Source of the DNA: Oreohelix idahoensis
Lineage: Eukaryota > Mollusca > Gastropoda > Stylommatophora > Oreohelicidae
Reading direction: 5' to 3'
Length of the DNA stretch: 64,000 bases
Assembly: GCA_024509875.1 (NCBI GenBank)
Contig: JAMPIV010014133.1
Span: forward strand, 62,001 to 126,000
In this document: in pieces, positions 34,820 to 50,880 of the stretch
Numbering within the stretch: the stretch's first letter is position 1
How the letters are laid out: every line of letters begins with the position of its first letter
Notes under the pieces: model-generated
The model's database searches: none
What the model saw: only the letters and a program-made list of their open reading frames with translations
Told to the model about the DNA's origin: nothing
Position numbers and translations under genes: made by a program

Positions 34820-35220
34820 ACGATTTTAAAGAAAAGAAAAAGCCAGTTACAACTAACAAGTCAAACCAAGTACAATTGACACGTTTGGCGTCGCAACAAA
34901 GGGAAATAACCCTAGGCATTACTCGGGACAATCATTTTACTCTTAACAGTATGCTGTTCTGGAATGGGACGAGTTGGAGGGTGGTGGGCTCAGAGGTTCA
35001 TACGAATTAATAATGCAAAGTGGGGTTACACACCCGTTGTCCATAATTAGGTTTTAACGGTTGAAACGTTATCAGACACATAAAGATTAATCTGGAAAAC
35101 ACACAATTTTGTTGTAGTAGTACAGTGGCTCGGTGAATAAATATTGTTGTTGCGACGCCAAACGTGACAATTGTACTTGGTTTGACTTGTAACTGGCTTT
35201 TTCTTTTCTTTAAAATCGTT
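34820..35220. mobile_element. Foldback / MITE-like element with 80-bp inverted repeats
   Basis: The left arm (34820-34903; starting ACGATTTTAAAGAAAAG and including GTTTGGCGTCGCAACAA) is repeated inverted at 35142-35220. The arms differ by a short indel (a CTAACAAG block absent on the right) and few substitutions. The loop of about 240 bases has no coding potential. Target duplication was not resolved. Confidence 0.85.
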
Positions 35221-36646
35221 TATGTTTGAAACTGTGTGTTCGTATTTATAAACTGTAAAACTGTCAACTGTAATAATAATAAATCACGAACTTGAAATTG
35301 TCATAGATTTTTCAAAGACTCCGTATTCAAAACGACTTTCAACTTTATTTGCACATGAGATTTTATGAACCACATTTTTGCTCCAAAACATTTCACAACA
35401 GTTATCCATTGGTAGAATCGATTTCCTTAATATATAGTATCCGTACAATTTTCTACTATTATATTTTTGTTCTAATATCCATAATATTATAGTCCTGTGC
35501 TCTCCCGCACACGTATCTCTTTGTCCGCTAAATGTATCTTTTTATGATCATTCTTGACACATTGGCATTGTCCACCAATATATTTATATACAGGTTTTAC
35601 TAACCTAGTAACATCTTGTACGTCTCGATATACTTTCTGTTAATACATATTCCTGGCCATCTTGGCTTTTCAACACTGCGGATTTAATATATTCTGAAGA
35701 AGTGGCTCTACCACATTGAAGTATTAATATACACATGAGTTATGAGTCAAATCCAGACTCCTTGAAACACTTTTAAAAGTAGATTATACTATACATATAA
35801 TAAGTGGACCAGCCACATATGCGGACACGTCTATACGCTTCCAAGCGTAGACACAGACTCTTCTACGTCATCCCTCGATAAGTTAATTTTGTCCGAAAGA
35901 GCCGGAAAGCTCGAGTGCCGCTGGTTATAGAAAGAAAAAAAAAAAAACCCTCATTACTGTGATTGTTATCACTTCACATGGCTGTGATAACATTCATATC
36001 CATAATGGACATAATTTACTGCCCGTCCTTGTTTAGCTAAACTTGATTTCACAGGGGTTGGAAAAAAACCAATACAAGTGATTACTTGTAATGGCATGTT
36101 TGACTCTCCCTGCACTTAAATTATCTGCCCACATCACTAAATCATTATTTTTTTAACTGTCACGGACTGCACGCAGGTACCGTGTAACCTTTTATTTCAC
36201 AAAAATAAAATATGAAATACAGAGTGGTATTTTTTTTTCTGTTGCCACCAGCCAGAAGGTTTACAATTGCTGGTGGGATTCACTTGGGAAAAGCTTCAGA
36301 GTAACGTAAAAAAATAATGCAATAATGAAGTGAGTGATGTATATTTCAAGAGACGTCATCATTTTCTTCTTCCTGTTTGCTTCTGATGGAGCTACAACTG
36401 AAACTGTCCCCTTGCAAGAAGCCGGCACAGAATCATTCATGAGCTCCTGCAACAACTGTTTTTGTATTAATATGTTTGTTACGTGTCGTTATTGTTAAAT
36501 TATTCCGGAGATATTCTCCGTGGCCTAGGTAGACTCTAGGGGCAGTCACACAACACGAAATTAGCATAACTGTACTGAGCGGACCAACACCTCCTTCACA
36601 ATTTTACAAACATGCAGTTTATTAGGTTTGACAAACGGCTCCATGG
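35221..36646. other. No gene recognised
   Basis: AT-rich sequence; minus-strand frame 36261-36455 is short and unfamiliar. Confidence 0.4.
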
Positions 36647-37335
<689 letters not shown>

Positions 37336-37502
37336 GGTCATCGTCTTATGAGGTGGGGTAAACAGTTCCCTTCATCACTGCAAGTCACGTGCAGGCTTAC
37401 AGCTGGGTAGACTGTAGCTTGACACTACAGAACCTAGTAACTGTGTCATTGAGAGGGGGGGGGGGGGGGGGAATCAGTCTAACCACTTAGCCAATCGGAC
37501 GG
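37336..37502 (-). mobile_element. tRNA-derived SINE fragment, minus strand
   Basis: On the minus strand from about 37502, GATTGGCTAAGTGGTTAGAC (box A-like) is followed by a C run (G run 37455-37471 on plus), GGTTCTGTAGTGTC (box B position) and the core CAGTCTACCCAGCTGTAAG...CCTCATAAGACG. The core matches 51094-51310, so both belong to one SINE family. Confidence 0.7.
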
Positions 37503-40929
<3,427 letters not shown>

Positions 40930-41040
40930 ATATATATATATATATATTTATCTATTTATCTATTTATCTATTTATCTATTTATCTATTTATCTATTTATT
41001 TATATTTATATTTATTTATTTATTTATTTATTTATTTATA
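40930..41040. repeat. Compound (AT)n / (ATCT)n / (TTTA)n microsatellite
   Basis: AT, then six TATCTATT units, then TTTA units up to 41040. Confidence 0.95.
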
Positions 41041-41538
41041 GGAAAACTGTCTGATCTAAGAATCTCAGTCGAAACCGATAGGCTGGATAGATTATCTCTC
41101 AAATCCAGGGTCAGACTTTACCTTTCACCACTTCACTCGTGAAAAATCTATTTCTTTACATTATCTACCACTGAGCTATCACCTGTTCTAGTTCTATCCA
41201 GACGAGACCATAATTGATCTTAATTCCCCTATCAAAAATCTACGACAGCGGTTGGCAACTTCATTATATAAATAAATTGCTACACAAAACCACTGCCGTA
41301 AGAGCACTGGCAAGGGCGTCAGGATATATATAGGGCCTGTTGAATCAAGTTTTCCTCAGAAGGGGTCAGGATATATATATATATTACTTACTTATTCGTT
41401 CCTCTTCTACCGTGAGGTGTAGAGGTTTGTAAGAGAGAGCGCCATACTATTCTATCGGCTGTCTTCCTCCTAGCTTGGTTTCACTCTAGTCCCCGGTCTC
41501 TATATATATATATATATATATAGACAAGGGGATTGACA
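41041..41538. other. Spacer with tRNA-like box and short TA runs
   Basis: Minus strand near 41160-41190 reads GATAGCTCAGTGGTAGATAA, close to a tRNA box A, but no convincing box B follows; possible SINE relic. TA runs at 41369-41383 and 41502-41521. Confidence 0.4.
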
Positions 41539-41540
41539 TA

Positions 41541-42831
41541 AGTCTTGGGCTTGACCATGAAGGACATGTCACAGAGACCTGAAATTTTGTGTAGTGTTTA
41601 TTCCTTTTCAATATAGCCACCGTCTGAATTGACACACTTCTGCCATCTCTGCTTGACCTTGAAAAGACCTTAGGATTAGAACACCCTATTTTTCAAACTA
41701 AACCAGTCATCACATGCCAGTATAACCTCTTCATCGCTGTCAAAATGATTTCCTGTTAGCTGTTTTTTTAGATTTGGGAATAGAAAAAAGTCTGATGGAG
41801 CCAATTCTGGAGAATATGGTGGGTGTGGAAGAATTTCAATATTCAAATCGTTTGCTGCTAGCTGCACAAGCCGTGCTTTGTGAGAGGGCGCGTTGTCTTG
41901 AAGCAAAGGAAGATTTTGAGTGCGCGTTATCCCTCGTTTCCTGGTCACAACCTTTCTTAGTTTTGTGAGAAGATCTGCATAGTACTGTCCATTAACTATG
42001 ATGCCACGAGGCAGGTAATCTTTCAAAAGGACACCTTTGCCGTCCCAAAAAAACAGTCAGCATCACTTTTCCTGTAGATTTCTGCGCCCTTGGCTTGACA
42101 GGTGTTGAGGAGCCCGGGGTTTTCCATTGCATGCTGGCAATTTTGGATTCGGGGTCATAATGGTGTACCCAAGTCTCATCCACTGTCACTATGGTCTCCA
42201 AAAAAATTTTTTGACTGACACTTTTTGAGCAACTGTTGACAGCAATTTACCCTCGTTTCCTTCTGTTCACGTGTCAACAGTCGCGGAACCCAGCGTGCAC
42301 ACACTTTTCTCAAGTTCAGTCTGTTGTGTAAAATTCTATAAACTGTTCTTTCATTTAGTTTTACTCTACTTGCTATCTCCACAATTGTCATTTTTTAATA
42401 CTGGTCAATGATTTTCTTCACTCTTGTTGCATTTTCATCGTTGCACTCTGAGGCTGGTCTACCAGATCTTGGCAGATCAGCAACATTTGAGCGGCCGAAC
42501 TTAAACTGTTGACACCATTTTTTTTACCGAAGTTTATGAAGGACTAGAATCACGAAACACTGGTTCCATCTCCCTGTGTATTTCTGTAGGTGTTTTTCCC
42601 TGAAATATCAGAAATTTTATCACAGCTCTGGCCTCCTTCTTTTTCATTGTTTTGTCAAGTCTTTGGAGCAGCAGATCCGGTCAATAGGGTACATTGCGCC
42701 GTGCACCGTAGCGGGAAAACCCATTAAAGAAACAAACGCGTACTTTACGCAATCAATGCAAATATGATGAACTTTAAATGTGCCAAGTTTCATCTTCCTC
42801 CTGTGACTCCTTCATGGTCAGGCCCAAGACT
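41541..42831 (-). mobile_element. mariner-family transposon, complete with inverted repeats
   Basis: AGTCTTGGGCTTGACCATGA at 41541 matches, inverted, the right end at 42831 over about 24 bases with one mismatch. A TA lies directly outside each end (41539-41540 and 42832-42833), the obligatory mariner target duplication. At 1,291 bp the length is typical. It encodes one minus-strand transposase with several lesions. Confidence 0.95.
41598..42647 (-). pseudogene. mariner DD34D transposase, inactivated
   Basis: Starts at ATG 42645-42647 with KKEARAVIKFLIFQGKTPTE, a normal mariner N-terminus. In-frame stops and frameshifts occur within 42540-42390. The helix-turn-helix segment VEIASRVKLNERTVYRIL and the WVPRLLT linker follow. 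The catalytic domain has VTVDETWVHHYDPESK, LLQDNAPSHKA and PPYSPELAPSDFFLFPNLKK, giving D, D and D34D spacing as in mariner. A frame change near 42010 disrupts the region between the first and second Asp. After FSLKNRVF come two stops, then recognisable C-terminal sequence (KVKQRWQKCVNSDGGYIEK) to TAA 41598-41600. All family landmarks are present but the protein cannot be made. Confidence 0.92.
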
Positions 42832-42833
42832 TA

Positions 42834-43744
42834 TATATATAAAGTGCGCAAATGACGGTGTGCACAAAACTATTTATATATCATCCTATGTATAAAATCC
42901 CAGCTTTTTCTGTCAGTACGTAAGGCTAAGGGATGCAACTTTAGTTGAAAGTTAGACATTAATTATATTGTTTCCCTTATATGTACTCTCTCGAAAATAG
43001 TAACATTTACCAAAGAAGAATACGCAAATGACGGTTTGCAGAAAAATATATATATAGAATGTGTGATCCCGTATACACACATTGGGATCCTCGCTGCTGC
43101 TACGTAGTTCGTGTACTGTGGTGATGCACAGTGGTTTTTTTAATACTTTTGAATAAGTAAAATTGCCGTTAGGTATTGGCGCTTTTGAATTTAATTCCCG
43201 TCTTATGACGGGCTTTTAGGTTTGTTGGTATTGTCTGTCGTTTTCGTTAAGTGCGTGTTTAAACAACACGAATATTGATTGCTTCGTGCAAAATTACAAA
43301 CTTGGGTTTTTTCACCATTACCAAATTCTTCTACGGGCAACCATTTAAAACATTTGGCGTGCCCCATGGGGTTTTCGGACCAGTTTTGGAATCATTTCAG
43401 CTGGTGAGCGATAGTTGTGAGACATTTGTGTGGAATGTTTCAGCTGCTCCAGTAGAAGAATTGAAAAACCTCCAGGTCTACGTAAACGAAACCGTTTGAG
43501 AAATGTCTGCTTGTAATACTTTACTTTCTTCGTTACCGCACCGCGGGATTCAAGTATGCCTAAAAATAGTAACACATAACATGGCGAGCGTAATCTTAAA
43601 GTAAGAGTGATTTTGAAAAGCACAAGAAAAATTTGAAATGCAACAGCCTTAACAAATGTAAACTTTCTTAGCTGGAACTTTTATAATTAACTGGCAATCT
43701 TCATAACATAATTAGTCTTAAATGGCAGTAGTGAACGACGGTCA
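42834..43744. other. Spacer with a SINE-body fragment at 43040-43125
   Basis: TAGAATGTGTGATCCCGTAT and CACATTGGGATCCTCGCTG at 43040-43125 match the body of the SINE at 33707-34180 in the opposite orientation. Otherwise no gene; overlapping frames at 43275-43623 are unsupported. Confidence 0.55.
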
Positions 43745-44020
43745 TTCCCATTTGTACAGATTCAGACAAATGCGACGGTCAAAATGAATGCCCTTGAAAA
43801 TATTCTTTGTCATGTAAGGGCCTGATTTAAATATAGGCAGACCGAGCCCGGTATTTTTTGCCCAGGCAGACCTGTATGTATGAAAAGAGTCAAAGCACAG
43901 GTGTATATCTCTACTAACTCTTACTAAAATTTCCATCAAGATATTCCCTAGGCTGGGAGCAAACCCGGTACCTTTAGAAATAGAGGCGGACTCCATACCT
44001 CTTAGCCACTCCGACCCCCC
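43745..44020 (-). mobile_element. tRNA-derived SINE, minus strand
   Basis: From 44020 on the minus strand: GGGGGTCGGAGTGGCTAAGA, GGTATGGAGTCCGCCTC and a degenerate box B (GGGTTTGCTCCCAG). The first 50 bases match the head of 33707-34180; the body then differs, suggesting a shared tRNA-like head on different tails. The left boundary is approximate. Confidence 0.75.
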
Positions 44021-44321
44021 CACCACATATACAAACACTGTCATTACGGGGATTACCCGTATGAACTCTTGTTTTGTTCACATGTCTCAATGGCCCATTG
44101 TGATAGTATTCCAAACGTATCCTGAGTCCGTATCCCTGACATATCACTGGATTCCATAAATCATTTCCACAATGTAATACTTACACAGAAATAATGGACA
44201 CATATGAACCAAATATAAAATAAACACATTTAAAAGTAAGTTACACAAAGCAATGTGGAGATTTCATTTTTTGACACAGATGTGAAGCTTTCATGTGTGG
44301 ACGAAATAAATTTGGTGCACT

Positions 44322-44765
44322 GAACCTCGAGTGGCAAAATGGTCAGAGCATTAACTTCTTTAGGCAGTTACCAGGTTCGAAACCAGGTATTATCACTCTC
44401 CAGTCACCCCAGCTGTTGTTGTTGCTCTAAGCTTAGTATACAGTGCTGGGTTCTCAACAAGTTTCACCACAGGGGGAATCCCTGAAGTGTGTGGATGATT
44501 TTAAGAGTCAATGAGGATGTAATTAGCCTCACAGACAGAAGTTCACTTCCACGTATGTATATTGTAGCATTATGCATAGCTGGTGGTCATATAAGGATGA
44601 CTCCAGATATGCCCCCATGCATTCAACCCAGCTGTAAATGGGCACCTGGCTCTGTTCGTGAGTTTCTATGTCTGCCTTATCATTTTCAGTCCAGCCTCCA
44701 GCTCTTTCCCGTTCTACCTCTGCTTTACTTACTGTGGCGAGATGGATGTTGGATAGAAATTAGAA
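44322..44765 (+). mobile_element. tRNA-derived SINE, plus strand, interrupted
   Basis: CGAGTGGCAAAATGGTCAGA (box A) at about 44328 and GGTTCGAAACC (perfect box B) at 44372-44382 are followed by CCAGTCACCCCAGCTG. The same core motif appears again at about 44626 (ACCCAGCTGTAAATGGGCAC), so about 210 bases were inserted or duplicated between. The core ACCTGGCTCTGTTCGTG is that of 51094-51310. Confidence 0.75.
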
Positions 44766-45353
44766 GGTAGTTCCCAGAAATGGAGAAGAAAGCTGGTGAA
44801 CATGAGAAAGGGAAAGCACAAGACAAATCAGGTAGTTAAGTGCACAGTTCTCTATGAAAGCTGTATAAGAGAATTGATTGGTAAGTCACTTTCTCGCTAA
44901 ACCTATCCTATGCTCTAGGGGTGTTATATAAATATGTGAATGCAGCTCGCATTTATTCCCTACAAATTTTAAACTATTACTATTTCTTTGACCACACAAC
45001 AAAATTATAACTGGAAATTTAAATAATTCAATAACTGAATTTATAAACAAATCATTGCATTTTATTGATTAATGATGTATAGTAAAACAATTAGTACCTT
45101 TGGTATATCAGTATCTTACAAGTTTTCACACAACAATAAAAAAAATATATGTCGTCATTATTTGGTCGTTTTCATCATGTTATTGGCTTGGGTGTCTTGG
45201 CTTATGTTTTCACGATAAGCCGTACTTATCTTGTTTGACATTTTGTAGCAGTCGACTTCACTCGGTCGTTAAAACATCTAGACATTGAAGACTCTATGCT
45301 TATGACAGGAACAGTGTTGGTCCACTGTTAAACAGTTCATAATTTGCAACATT
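44766..45353. other. No gene recognised
   Basis: AT-rich spacer upstream of the LINE. Its 3' end may include the LINE 5' untranslated region, whose boundary I cannot set. Confidence 0.4.
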
Positions 45354-45983
45354 GTGTCACGTTTTTCACCACTAGTTGAACCCCCAGACAGTGGTACTTC
45401 GAGGTCTGCGGCTGTTTCAAGATTCGATCTACAAATCTGTCGAAAGGAGTCTGGGTTGCCGACTAACCTTTTTTCGTCTAGGAAAATCTCCAGGACTGGC
45501 ACCTGGAATGTTCGCACTCTCTGTGAACAAGGGAAAACTGCACAGGTAGCAGCAGAAATGATGAATTACAGGATTGATATCCTGGGTCTCTGCGAGACAC
45601 GGTGGAAAGGCATAAAGAAGAGGAGATTGATCACAGGAGAAATGGTATTGTCCTCAGGAAATGAGGAGGAAAGAGCCCACCACAGTGAAGGGGTGGCTCT
45701 AATGCTGTCCAAGGAAGCACAGAAGGCACTTATAGAATGGGAAGCAATGGGACCCCAAATTATAACAGCCAAAAAGAAAGTAAATATAAACATCATTCAG
45801 TGTTATGCACCAACAAACGATAAAGAAGAATCTGTGAAAGAAGACTTTTACACCAGACTACAAAGTGTCTTGGACAATAAGAAAAGAAAGGACATCACAA
45901 TTTTGATGGGGGACCTAAATGCGAAAATAGGAACAGACAACACTGGCTTTGAAGAAATCATGGGAAAGCATGGATTAGGTATG
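45354..45983 (+). pseudogene. LINE endonuclease, N-terminal part
   Basis: RTGTWNVRTLCEQGKTAQVA, DILGLCETRWKG, GVALMLSK, NIIQCYAPTND and ILMGDLNAKIGTDNTG give the catalytic Asn, Glu and GDxN motifs of the EEP endonuclease fold. The frame runs into the inserted element after GKHGLGM and terminates by chance at 46022. The upstream start is not certain. Confidence 0.9.
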
Positions 45984-48321
45984 TGTGGTGAACTTCTAAA
46001 TACAATATCTAAATTAGAATAAAACAGTGTAGTGCATAAAGTCAAAGATAGGATAGTACTACAAATTTTCGGCGAGAATTGTAGTTGTAGCCTACGCCTT
46101 CAGCGTATTATTTGATAACGCTTTGGCCGAACCAAAAAGGGTACCCTATTTTTCAAATTCGTCCTTGAGACAAACGTACCACTTTCCCAAGTTCAAATGA
46201 AGTATTTGCCTAGAATACATTGTGGAAGGGAGAGGGACGGATAGATAACCAACGCAAATCACGTCTCACATTGTTTCTAAAAATAAAACTAACTTGCTAG
46301 CCTTGCCCTTAGGCGGTTTTCAGAATACGAGGAAAACGTTAGAAAATGTGGACACTACGGTTAGAAAACACGCTTAGCTCTTATTGCGAATGACGTAATT
46401 CTAGACGTGTTACGAGAGACTCTCGTAATTAGCTTGAAAGTACATGGAAAAAGAATTGAACAGGAGGTAGTTTAAAAATAAACAACTAACATAGAAAAAA
46501 AGATAGAATTTTGAACCAAGCCACTTAGCCCCATAAAAATCATATATTCGTGTACCTGAAGACTTCTTGACCAAGAATATGTAGTTAGTTATCTAAATAG
46601 TCCATTAAACAATCAAATATTGATAATAATACCTAGAGAATCGGAGATACTGTCAGGTCAAGTCATGTCTGCTTAGATTGCACAGCATATTTTTTGGGGA
46701 AAAAATTAGGTGAAAGAAAGGCTAAGATAGTACGATGAAAGGGAGTGGATGAAATTTGAAGGAAGCCGAAATATTATTGGCTAACCTAAATATACAAATC
46801 TAGTTGGTAATAGTAACACATAGAGGTTTGAGATATTTTTTTTTTAAGTTTCATTCAAAAAAAAGAAAGAGATGGTTGGTCTCATTGGCCAAAGCTTTTT
46901 ACATGATAGGAAAAGTAGGCTGCTCGCTGCCATTTTTTCAAAAATATTCAGAGGAGCAAGCAGCGATGAACAGACTTGTGCTTTGTTTTAAAATAACTAA
47001 CAACAGAAAGCAGTCTGAACAGAGGCAGTGATGAAAGTGTGCCATATTCTATTGCCTAATTCATCGTTACTTGTTTATATTTCCTTGATATGTGGTAAGA
47101 TTGATTTTATTGACTTTTTAATTAAAAAGGGTTGTGTGAAAAAAGAAAAGGCCATGTAAAAGATTGTAATTAAATGGTTCCATGGCAGACTTAGGCATGG
47201 CCTACATGTTGATCCATCATATAAGGGACTATCTAAGAAGTTTAGAACTACAGGACTATGTATATGATGGTCATACAGGAACATTACACCTATCTTATTG
47301 CATGGAAAAGATTACTGCAGGAATGACAGAGGCGTAGCATCCATTAGGGAAGAGAAAAGAATACTGGTACCATTTGTTCCATCAAACTAAAGTGGAGAAG
47401 CAGAGTTGTCAGAGAGAGCTGACCATGTTCTTTTGTATTGAATGTATGTTTACATGTAAAGTAGGAGGAATTAGTTTGATATTAAGACAGAACCATAACT
47501 TGCATCGACAGGGGTTCCTGCTGGCACGTGTCTGGTGCTGGTACTCAATGATAGAGAAATTCAGCACGATTTCTAAGAGTCTCTGGTACCTGTTGGTATT
47601 AAAGAAGTTCAAGACCAGAGGAGACTGAAGTGTTTGGCCAAACCAACAACAACTGCTGTGATTCCAGGAACCAGATAAGTGCAATATCTGGCCTGGGACA
47701 ACTTATCACGACTAAAGAAAAATCTCCTGTATAGACAAAAACGTTCCTCCAAAAGACTAACATAAACAATCTTAGTGAAACAAAAGAACATTGGGATGAT
47801 GATAATCCCCACCCTGTCTTCTAGTAGCAGTAGTTAAATAGAGTAATTATCATCAACTTGAAAATTTGTAACAATGTACTATGGACATATTGTTTGTTGT
47901 ATGTAAATATCTTTATATATATTTGTAAATATATCTATCCATCTGAATTGATTCTCATTGAACTGTAGTCCTGACCAAAACAACTTTAGGCTCAGGACCA
48001 ATAAAGTTTAACAAAAGAAATTTTAAATATAAAATTTAACAGCTGGAGTTAGTTGAGTTTATCATAGTAATTAGTATATGTTGGTATATGTTTTTGTATT
48101 GAGATTCTTTAACAACACCCTTACATTACCCTAGACACTTTATGTAGCTTTCAGTCACGCTAGTCAATAAAAATATAACTTAGAGTGAGATCGTAGGGTG
48201 GTAACAAGAAAGGTACTCTGCAACACAGCTGTCCATTGTTTACCTCAGAGACCTTCACAGTTGATCTCACTCAAGTACAACTATATGCACACCATTCTTC
48301 TTAATGTCTAAACCCACCACA
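45984..48321 (+). mobile_element. Probable solo LTR, 2.34 kb
   Basis: It begins TGTGGTGAACTT and ends AACCCACCACA (TG...CA, 7-base inverted end repeat). GTATG flanks both sides (45979-45983 and 48322-48326), a 5-bp target duplication. A polyadenylation signal AATAAA lies at 48000-48005, toward the right end as expected for a plus-oriented LTR. There is no long ORF. Size matches the other LTRs in this window (1.9-2.3 kb), but the ends differ from theirs, so it is another family. A DNA transposon with 5-bp duplication is the alternative. Confidence 0.8.
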
Positions 48322-50647
48322 GTATGATGAACGAGAATGGGGAACTATTAGCAAACTTCTGTGCTTCAAATCAACTAGCTGTAGGAGGAAGCATATTTCC
48401 ACATGAAAGAATGCATAAAGCAACATGGATATCCCCGGACCACAGAACTGAGAATCAGATTGATCACATATGCATAAGCAAGAAGTTCAGGTCATCATTG
48501 CACAATGTGAAAGTATGTAGAGGTGCAGATGTTGTATCAGACCACCATCTTCTGTTGGCTAAAACAAAATTAAAACTCAAGAAATTTACAACAGCATATA
48601 GCTATAGACAACAGTATAATGTGGGTTATCTAAGAAATCAGGAAATAAGAGAACAATTTTCAATCACAGTATCCAACAAATACCAAGTACTCCAACAGCT
48701 GGAAGATGAAACAAATACGGAAGACCACTGGCAACAAGTAAAAAATATATGGAACGAGACATGTGAAGAAGTACTGAGAAAAAGAGATCATCAGCACAAA
48801 GCATGGATAACAACAGAAACCATTAGTAAGATAGAAGACAGGAAAAACAAGAAAGCAGATTTAAACAGAAGCAAAACCAGAAGCTCCAAAGCCAAGGCTC
48901 ATGAAGTGTACATAGAAGCAAACAAAGAAGTAAGAAGAAACATCAAAAGAGACAAGATGAAATATATTGATGATTTGGCAAGGGAAGCAGAGGAAGCTGC
49001 AGCCAAAGGAAATATGAGGTATATGTACAACAACACAAAGAAGCTAACAGGGAAATATAAGCAAGCAAATGGCCTCATAAAAGATAAGAATAGAAAATTG
49101 CTTAGTAATATACAAGAACAAATGAAGAGATGGACAGAACATTTTGAGGAACTTCTCAATAGACTATCTCCAACTAATTCCCCAGACATCCAGCTAGCAG
49201 AAGAAGAGCTACAAATCAGCTGTGAACGACCAAGTAGAGAAGACATAAAGAAAGCCATAAAGCTTCTGAAAGATGGAAAAGCAGCTGGTCCAGATTGCAT
49301 TCCAGCAGAGGCCATCAAAACAGATATTGATACCTCTTCAGAGATATTATACAAACTACTTGGCAAAGTCTGGGAGAGAGAGAAAATACCAGCAGATCGG
49401 AAGGAAGGTTATCTGGTCAAGTTGCATAAGAAGGGAAATTTACAAGAGTGCACAAATTATAGAGGAATATTGTTAATATCAGTGCCAGCAAAAGTATTAA
49501 ACAGAATCATCCTGGAGAGATTAAAAGTGTCCATAGACAAGCAACTGAGAGATGAACAAGCAGGTTTTTGACAAAATAGATCCTGCACAGACCAGATATA
49601 GCCACATTGAGAATAATAGTTGAACAAAGTCTGGAATGGAATTCACCGCTATACATCGGATTCGTGGACTATGAAAAGGCATTTGACAGTGTAGACAGAG
49701 AATCGCTTTGGAAATTGATGAGGCATTATGGAGTTCCCATGAAGATCATTAACTTAATAAAGAAGACCTATGAAGACATGACATGCTGAGTTCTTCATGA
49801 AGGACAACTTACAGAACCGTTTAGGATTAGAACGGGAGGGAGACAGGGATGCCTCTTGTCTCCATTTCTTTTCTTACTAGCATTTTTGGCTCTTCCGTCC
49901 CATAACCATAATCAGATGCAAGAGAAAATGAAAATTCTCGATGAGAGGTCACAACAAGTGGGCCTAAAATTACACAGGAAAAAGATAAAGATTATGAAAA
50001 TAAATGCAAGAAATTATAACAAAATAGAACTTGAAGAAACACCACTAAAAGATGTTGAATCGTACACATATCTTGGAAGTAATATAGACAAAGTTGGAGG
50101 GACAGACAGTGATATAAAAATAAGAATACAAAAAGCAAGAGGAGTTTTCGTTGCATTGGGAAACATATGGAGAACAAGAGAAATCAAGTCCAACACGAAA
50201 ATAAGAATCTTCAACTCAAATGTGAAGTCAGCCCTATTGTATGTCTCTGAGAAATGGAGAACAACAAAAACAACAACCAAAAAGCTACAGACTTTTATAA
50301 ACGGGTGCTTGCGTAGAATAGAAGGACTGAAATGGTATGACAAAATCACAAATGTGGAATTGATGACAAGAACCAGACAAGTGCCAGTAGAACAAGAGTT
50401 GAGAAGAAGACGCTGGCGATGGATAGGACACACATTGAGGAAACCTGTTGATAGCATTACAAGGCAGTCCTTGTTCTGGAATCCACAGGGAAAGAGAAGC
50501 AGAGGTAGACCAAAAAACACATGGAGAAGAGAACTGGAAACAGAGGTGAAAACAATGAGGAAAACATGGAAAGAACTTGAGCGGATGGCACAGGACAGGA
50601 AGACTTGGCATGTGTTTGTTGAAGGCCTATGCTCTTTGGGGAGCTAA
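48322..50647 (+). pseudogene. LINE endonuclease C-terminus and reverse transcriptase
   Basis: Resumes with MMNENGELLANFC, NQIDHICISKKFRSSL and VVSDHHLLLAKTK (endonuclease His/Asp end), then linker and reverse transcriptase: LLKDGKAAGPDCIPAEA, LVKLHKKGNLQECTNYRGI, LRDEQAGF then TGA at 49569-49571. After a frameshift near 49590, YIGFVDYEKAFDSVDRESLW gives the first catalytic Asp. A TGA follows at 49787-49789. GGRQGCLLSPFLF is followed directly by LALPSHNHNQMQEKM, so the segment that should hold the (Y/F)ADD box is missing. The C-terminal tail (RRRRWRWIGHTLRKP, KRSRGRPKNTWRREL) ends at TAA 50645-50647. Confidence 0.9.
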
Positions 50648-50679
50648 AGGGTATTGATTGATTGATTGATTGAGAATTC

Positions 50680-50880
50680 ATACAAGAACTGCCTTGTAAT
50701 GCCATCAGTAAGTTTCCTCATTGTCTGCCCTATTCATTGCCACGGTCCTCTTCTCAAATCTTGTTCCTCTGGCGCTCACCTAGTTCTTGTCTTAAGTTCA
50801 ATATTGGTGGCTTTGTCGTGTTATTTCAATCTTGCTGTTCTACGCAAACACGCATGTATGAAAGTGTGTAACTTCTAGGT
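50680..50880 (-). pseudogene. Inverted LINE fragment abutting the LINE tail
   Basis: On the minus strand it reads KLHTFIHACLRRTARLK, KTRTR and LTDGITRQFLYEF with stops between, closely matching plus-strand residues at about 50280-50470 of the adjacent LINE (KLQTFINGCLRRIEGLK, SITRQSLFW). It thus forms an imperfect inverted repeat with the LINE C-terminal region. Confidence 0.8.

Larger units (their letters stand above)
45354..50678 (+). mobile_element. APE-type LINE, near full length, interrupted by an LTR-like unit
   Basis: Endonuclease N-terminal part at 45354-45983, insertion 45984-48321, then endonuclease C-terminal part, reverse transcriptase and tail to 50647, followed by a short GATT tandem tail (50653-50676). 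Joining across the insertion restores the expected endonuclease order without loss. The element is dead: stops, frameshift and an internal deletion. Motif style suggests the RTE-like group, related to but distinct from the LINE split between 6785 and 18640. Confidence 0.9.

Noticed and set aside
45984..48321. Intron between the two endonuclease parts
   Set aside because: LINE genes lack introns, the unit has TG...CA ends and a 5-bp duplication, and GT...AG borders do not fit the restored frame.
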